From assembly GCA_963701815.1 (NCBI GenBank), contig CAVPBN010000003.1, forward strand, positions 124,001 through 188,000: 64,000 nucleotides of DNA, read 5' to 3'. Source of the DNA: AP-15 sp963701815. GTDB lineage: Bacteria > Pseudomonadota > Alphaproteobacteria > ATCC43930 > CGMCC-115725. The notes below the pieces were generated by a model, which did no database searches, was not told where the DNA came from, and was given only the letters and a program-made list of their open reading frames with translations. Positions 63,053 through 64,000 of this stretch are shown piece by piece (the first letter of the stretch is position 1; every line of letters begins with the position of its first letter). Position numbers and translations under genes: made by a program.

Positions 63053-64000
63053 ATGGCTCAGATCGACAGCATCTCCAAACCCGAGGCGATCAAGCAGCAA
63101 AGCCGGCAATTGCGCGGCCATATCGCCCGCGATCTCGCCGACCCGGCGGTCCCGTTCGACAAGGAGGGGTATGCGCTGCTGAAGTTCCACGGGATCTATC
63201 AGGGCTACGACCGCGACACCGCGACCGAGCGCAAGCAGCGCGGCGACGACAAGATCTGGCAATTCATGGTGCGGGTCCGCATCGCCGGCGGGCGGCTCGG
63301 CGCCGACCAGTATCTCGGCCTCGACCAAATCGCCGGCTGCTGGGCCGACGGATCGCTGCGGATCACGACAAGACAGAGCATCCAGTTCCACGGCGTCGTC
63401 AAATCCGGCCTGCAGGCGGCGATCGCCGAGGTCAACGGCGCGCTGCTGACGACGCTGGCCGCCTGCGGCGATGTCGTACGCACGGTGACGACGGCGCCGG
63501 CGCCGATCCGCGACCCGGTCCATGACCGGCTCGAAGCCGATGCGCGCCGGCTGTCGGCCCATCTGCTGCCGCGCACCGGCGCTTATCGCGAAATCTGGGT
63601 CGACGGCGAGAAATGGCAGGACCCGGAGGCCTCCGCCGGGCCGGCGGAGCCGTCCGATCCGCTCTACGGCGACCGCTACCTGCCGCGCAAATTCAAGATC
63701 GGCCTGGCGGTGCCCGAGGACAACACGATCGACGTGTTGACCAACGACCTCGCGATCGTCGCGCTGTGGCAGGACGGCCGGCTCGCCGGCTACGATTTTC
63801 TGCTCGGCGGCGGGCACGGCATGACCCACAACAACCCGAAGACCTATCCGCGGCTGGCGACGCCGGTCGCCTTTGTCGAGCCCGAGGACCTGCTCGACGC
63901 CGCGGCGGCGGTCGTGCGCCTGCACCGCGATCACGGCGACCGCGGCAACCGCCGGCACGCCCGGCTCAAATACGTGATCGCCGAGCACGGCGAGGAGTGG
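63053..64000 (+). CDS. cysI: Sulfite reductase (NADPH/ferredoxin) hemoprotein beta subunit, partial (3' end beyond right edge)
   Basis: Reduces sulfite to sulfide in assimilation. The visible 316 residues include FDKEGYALLKFHGIYQGYDRDT, GGRLGADQYLGLD and GSLRITTRQSIQFHGVVK, the nitrite/sulfite reductase ferredoxin-like and siroheme-binding regions. The [4Fe-4S]/siroheme Cys motifs lie beyond base 64000. Sulfide produced would feed the metZ reaction encoded upstream. Confidence 0.9.
   Translation, partial: MAQIDSISKPEAIKQQSRQLRGHIARDLADPAVPFDKEGYALLKFHGIYQGYDRDTATERKQRGDDKIWQFMVRVRIAGGRLGADQYLGLDQIAGCWADGSLRITTRQSIQFHGVVKSGLQAAIAEVNGALLTTLAACGDVVRTVTTAPAPIRDPVHDRLEADARRLSAHLLPRTGAYREIWVDGEKWQDPEASAGPAEPSDPLYGDRYLPRKFKIGLAVPEDNTIDVLTNDLAIVALWQDGRLAGYDFLLGGGHGMTHNNPKTYPRLATPVAFVEPEDLLDAAAAVVRLHRDHGDRGNRRHARLKYVIAEHGEEW

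Overview
The window is GC-rich chromosomal DNA from an alphaproteobacterium. The evidence is the aroQ-accB-accC order, the ribF-ileS-lspA-DUF3035 order, an ATP12 chaperone, a NadQ-type NAD regulator beside nadA, a SAM-II riboswitch before metZ, a DUF2277 protein and a NDUFS6-like zinc-finger protein. I cannot name the genus; a Rhodospirillales- or Hyphomicrobiales-like soil organism is a reasonable guess. No replication origin, CRISPR array, prophage or complete insertion sequence is visible.

Layout. 1-8 kb: accC (cut by the left edge), accB, aroQ, a glutathione transferase, a CopD-like membrane protein, a 2OG-Fe(II) oxygenase, tRNA-Arg(CCG), a metallophosphoesterase, a frameshifted CDP-archaeol-synthase-like gene and a lipoprotein lysophospholipase. 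8-14.8 kb: zinc-finger protein, polA with a degenerate proofreading domain, a molybdenum hydroxylase large subunit, DUF2277 and an orphan XRE regulator. 14.8-21.5 kb: SDR, DUF3035 lipoprotein, lspA, ileS, ribF and a RelE-like toxin pair. 21.6-22.8 kb: an islet with a Rap1a-like gene, bounded by a duplicated hydantoinase 3' end. 22.6-29.9 kb: a six-gene operon of a CUT1-type ABC importer with two paralogous Tat-exported binding proteins and a dihydropyrimidinase. 30-34.6 kb: rarA, an RluC-type pseudouridine synthase and ATP12 joined by ATGA overlaps, then hicAB and lipB. 34.6-38.3 kb: tRNA-Leu(GAG), isovaleryl-CoA dehydrogenase, NAD regulator and nadA with a palindromic operator. 38.6-43.8 kb: accessory genes, including a putative polymorphic toxin with a paralogous immunity pair and an orphan toxin tip. 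43.8-56.9 kb: a second molybdenum hydroxylase subunit, prolyl oligopeptidase, methyltransferase, cupin, two secreted ABM-type proteins, epimerase, GH5-like glycosidase, amidohydrolase and a HisD-family dehydrogenase. 57-64 kb: vapBC, SDR, orphan TRAP-type binding protein, TetR/VOC divergent pair, SAM-II-controlled metZ and the start of a sulfite reductase.

About fifteen single-base or short frameshifts interrupt otherwise well-conserved reading frames. Seven lie in ileS alone and one in lspA, both essential genes. Many are one extra base in a G/C run, so I read most of them as sequencing or assembly indels rather than gene decay. Those genes are annotated over their full inferred span.

The best candidate for a less-described system is the 41,975-43,826 cassette. 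A 322-residue protein with a small C-terminal tip is followed by a 107-residue putative immunity protein. Then comes a promoterless, start-less second copy of the toxin tip, overlapping by TAATG a second 107-residue paralogous putative immunity gene. This is the layout of a polymorphic toxin locus with an orphan tip/immunity module.
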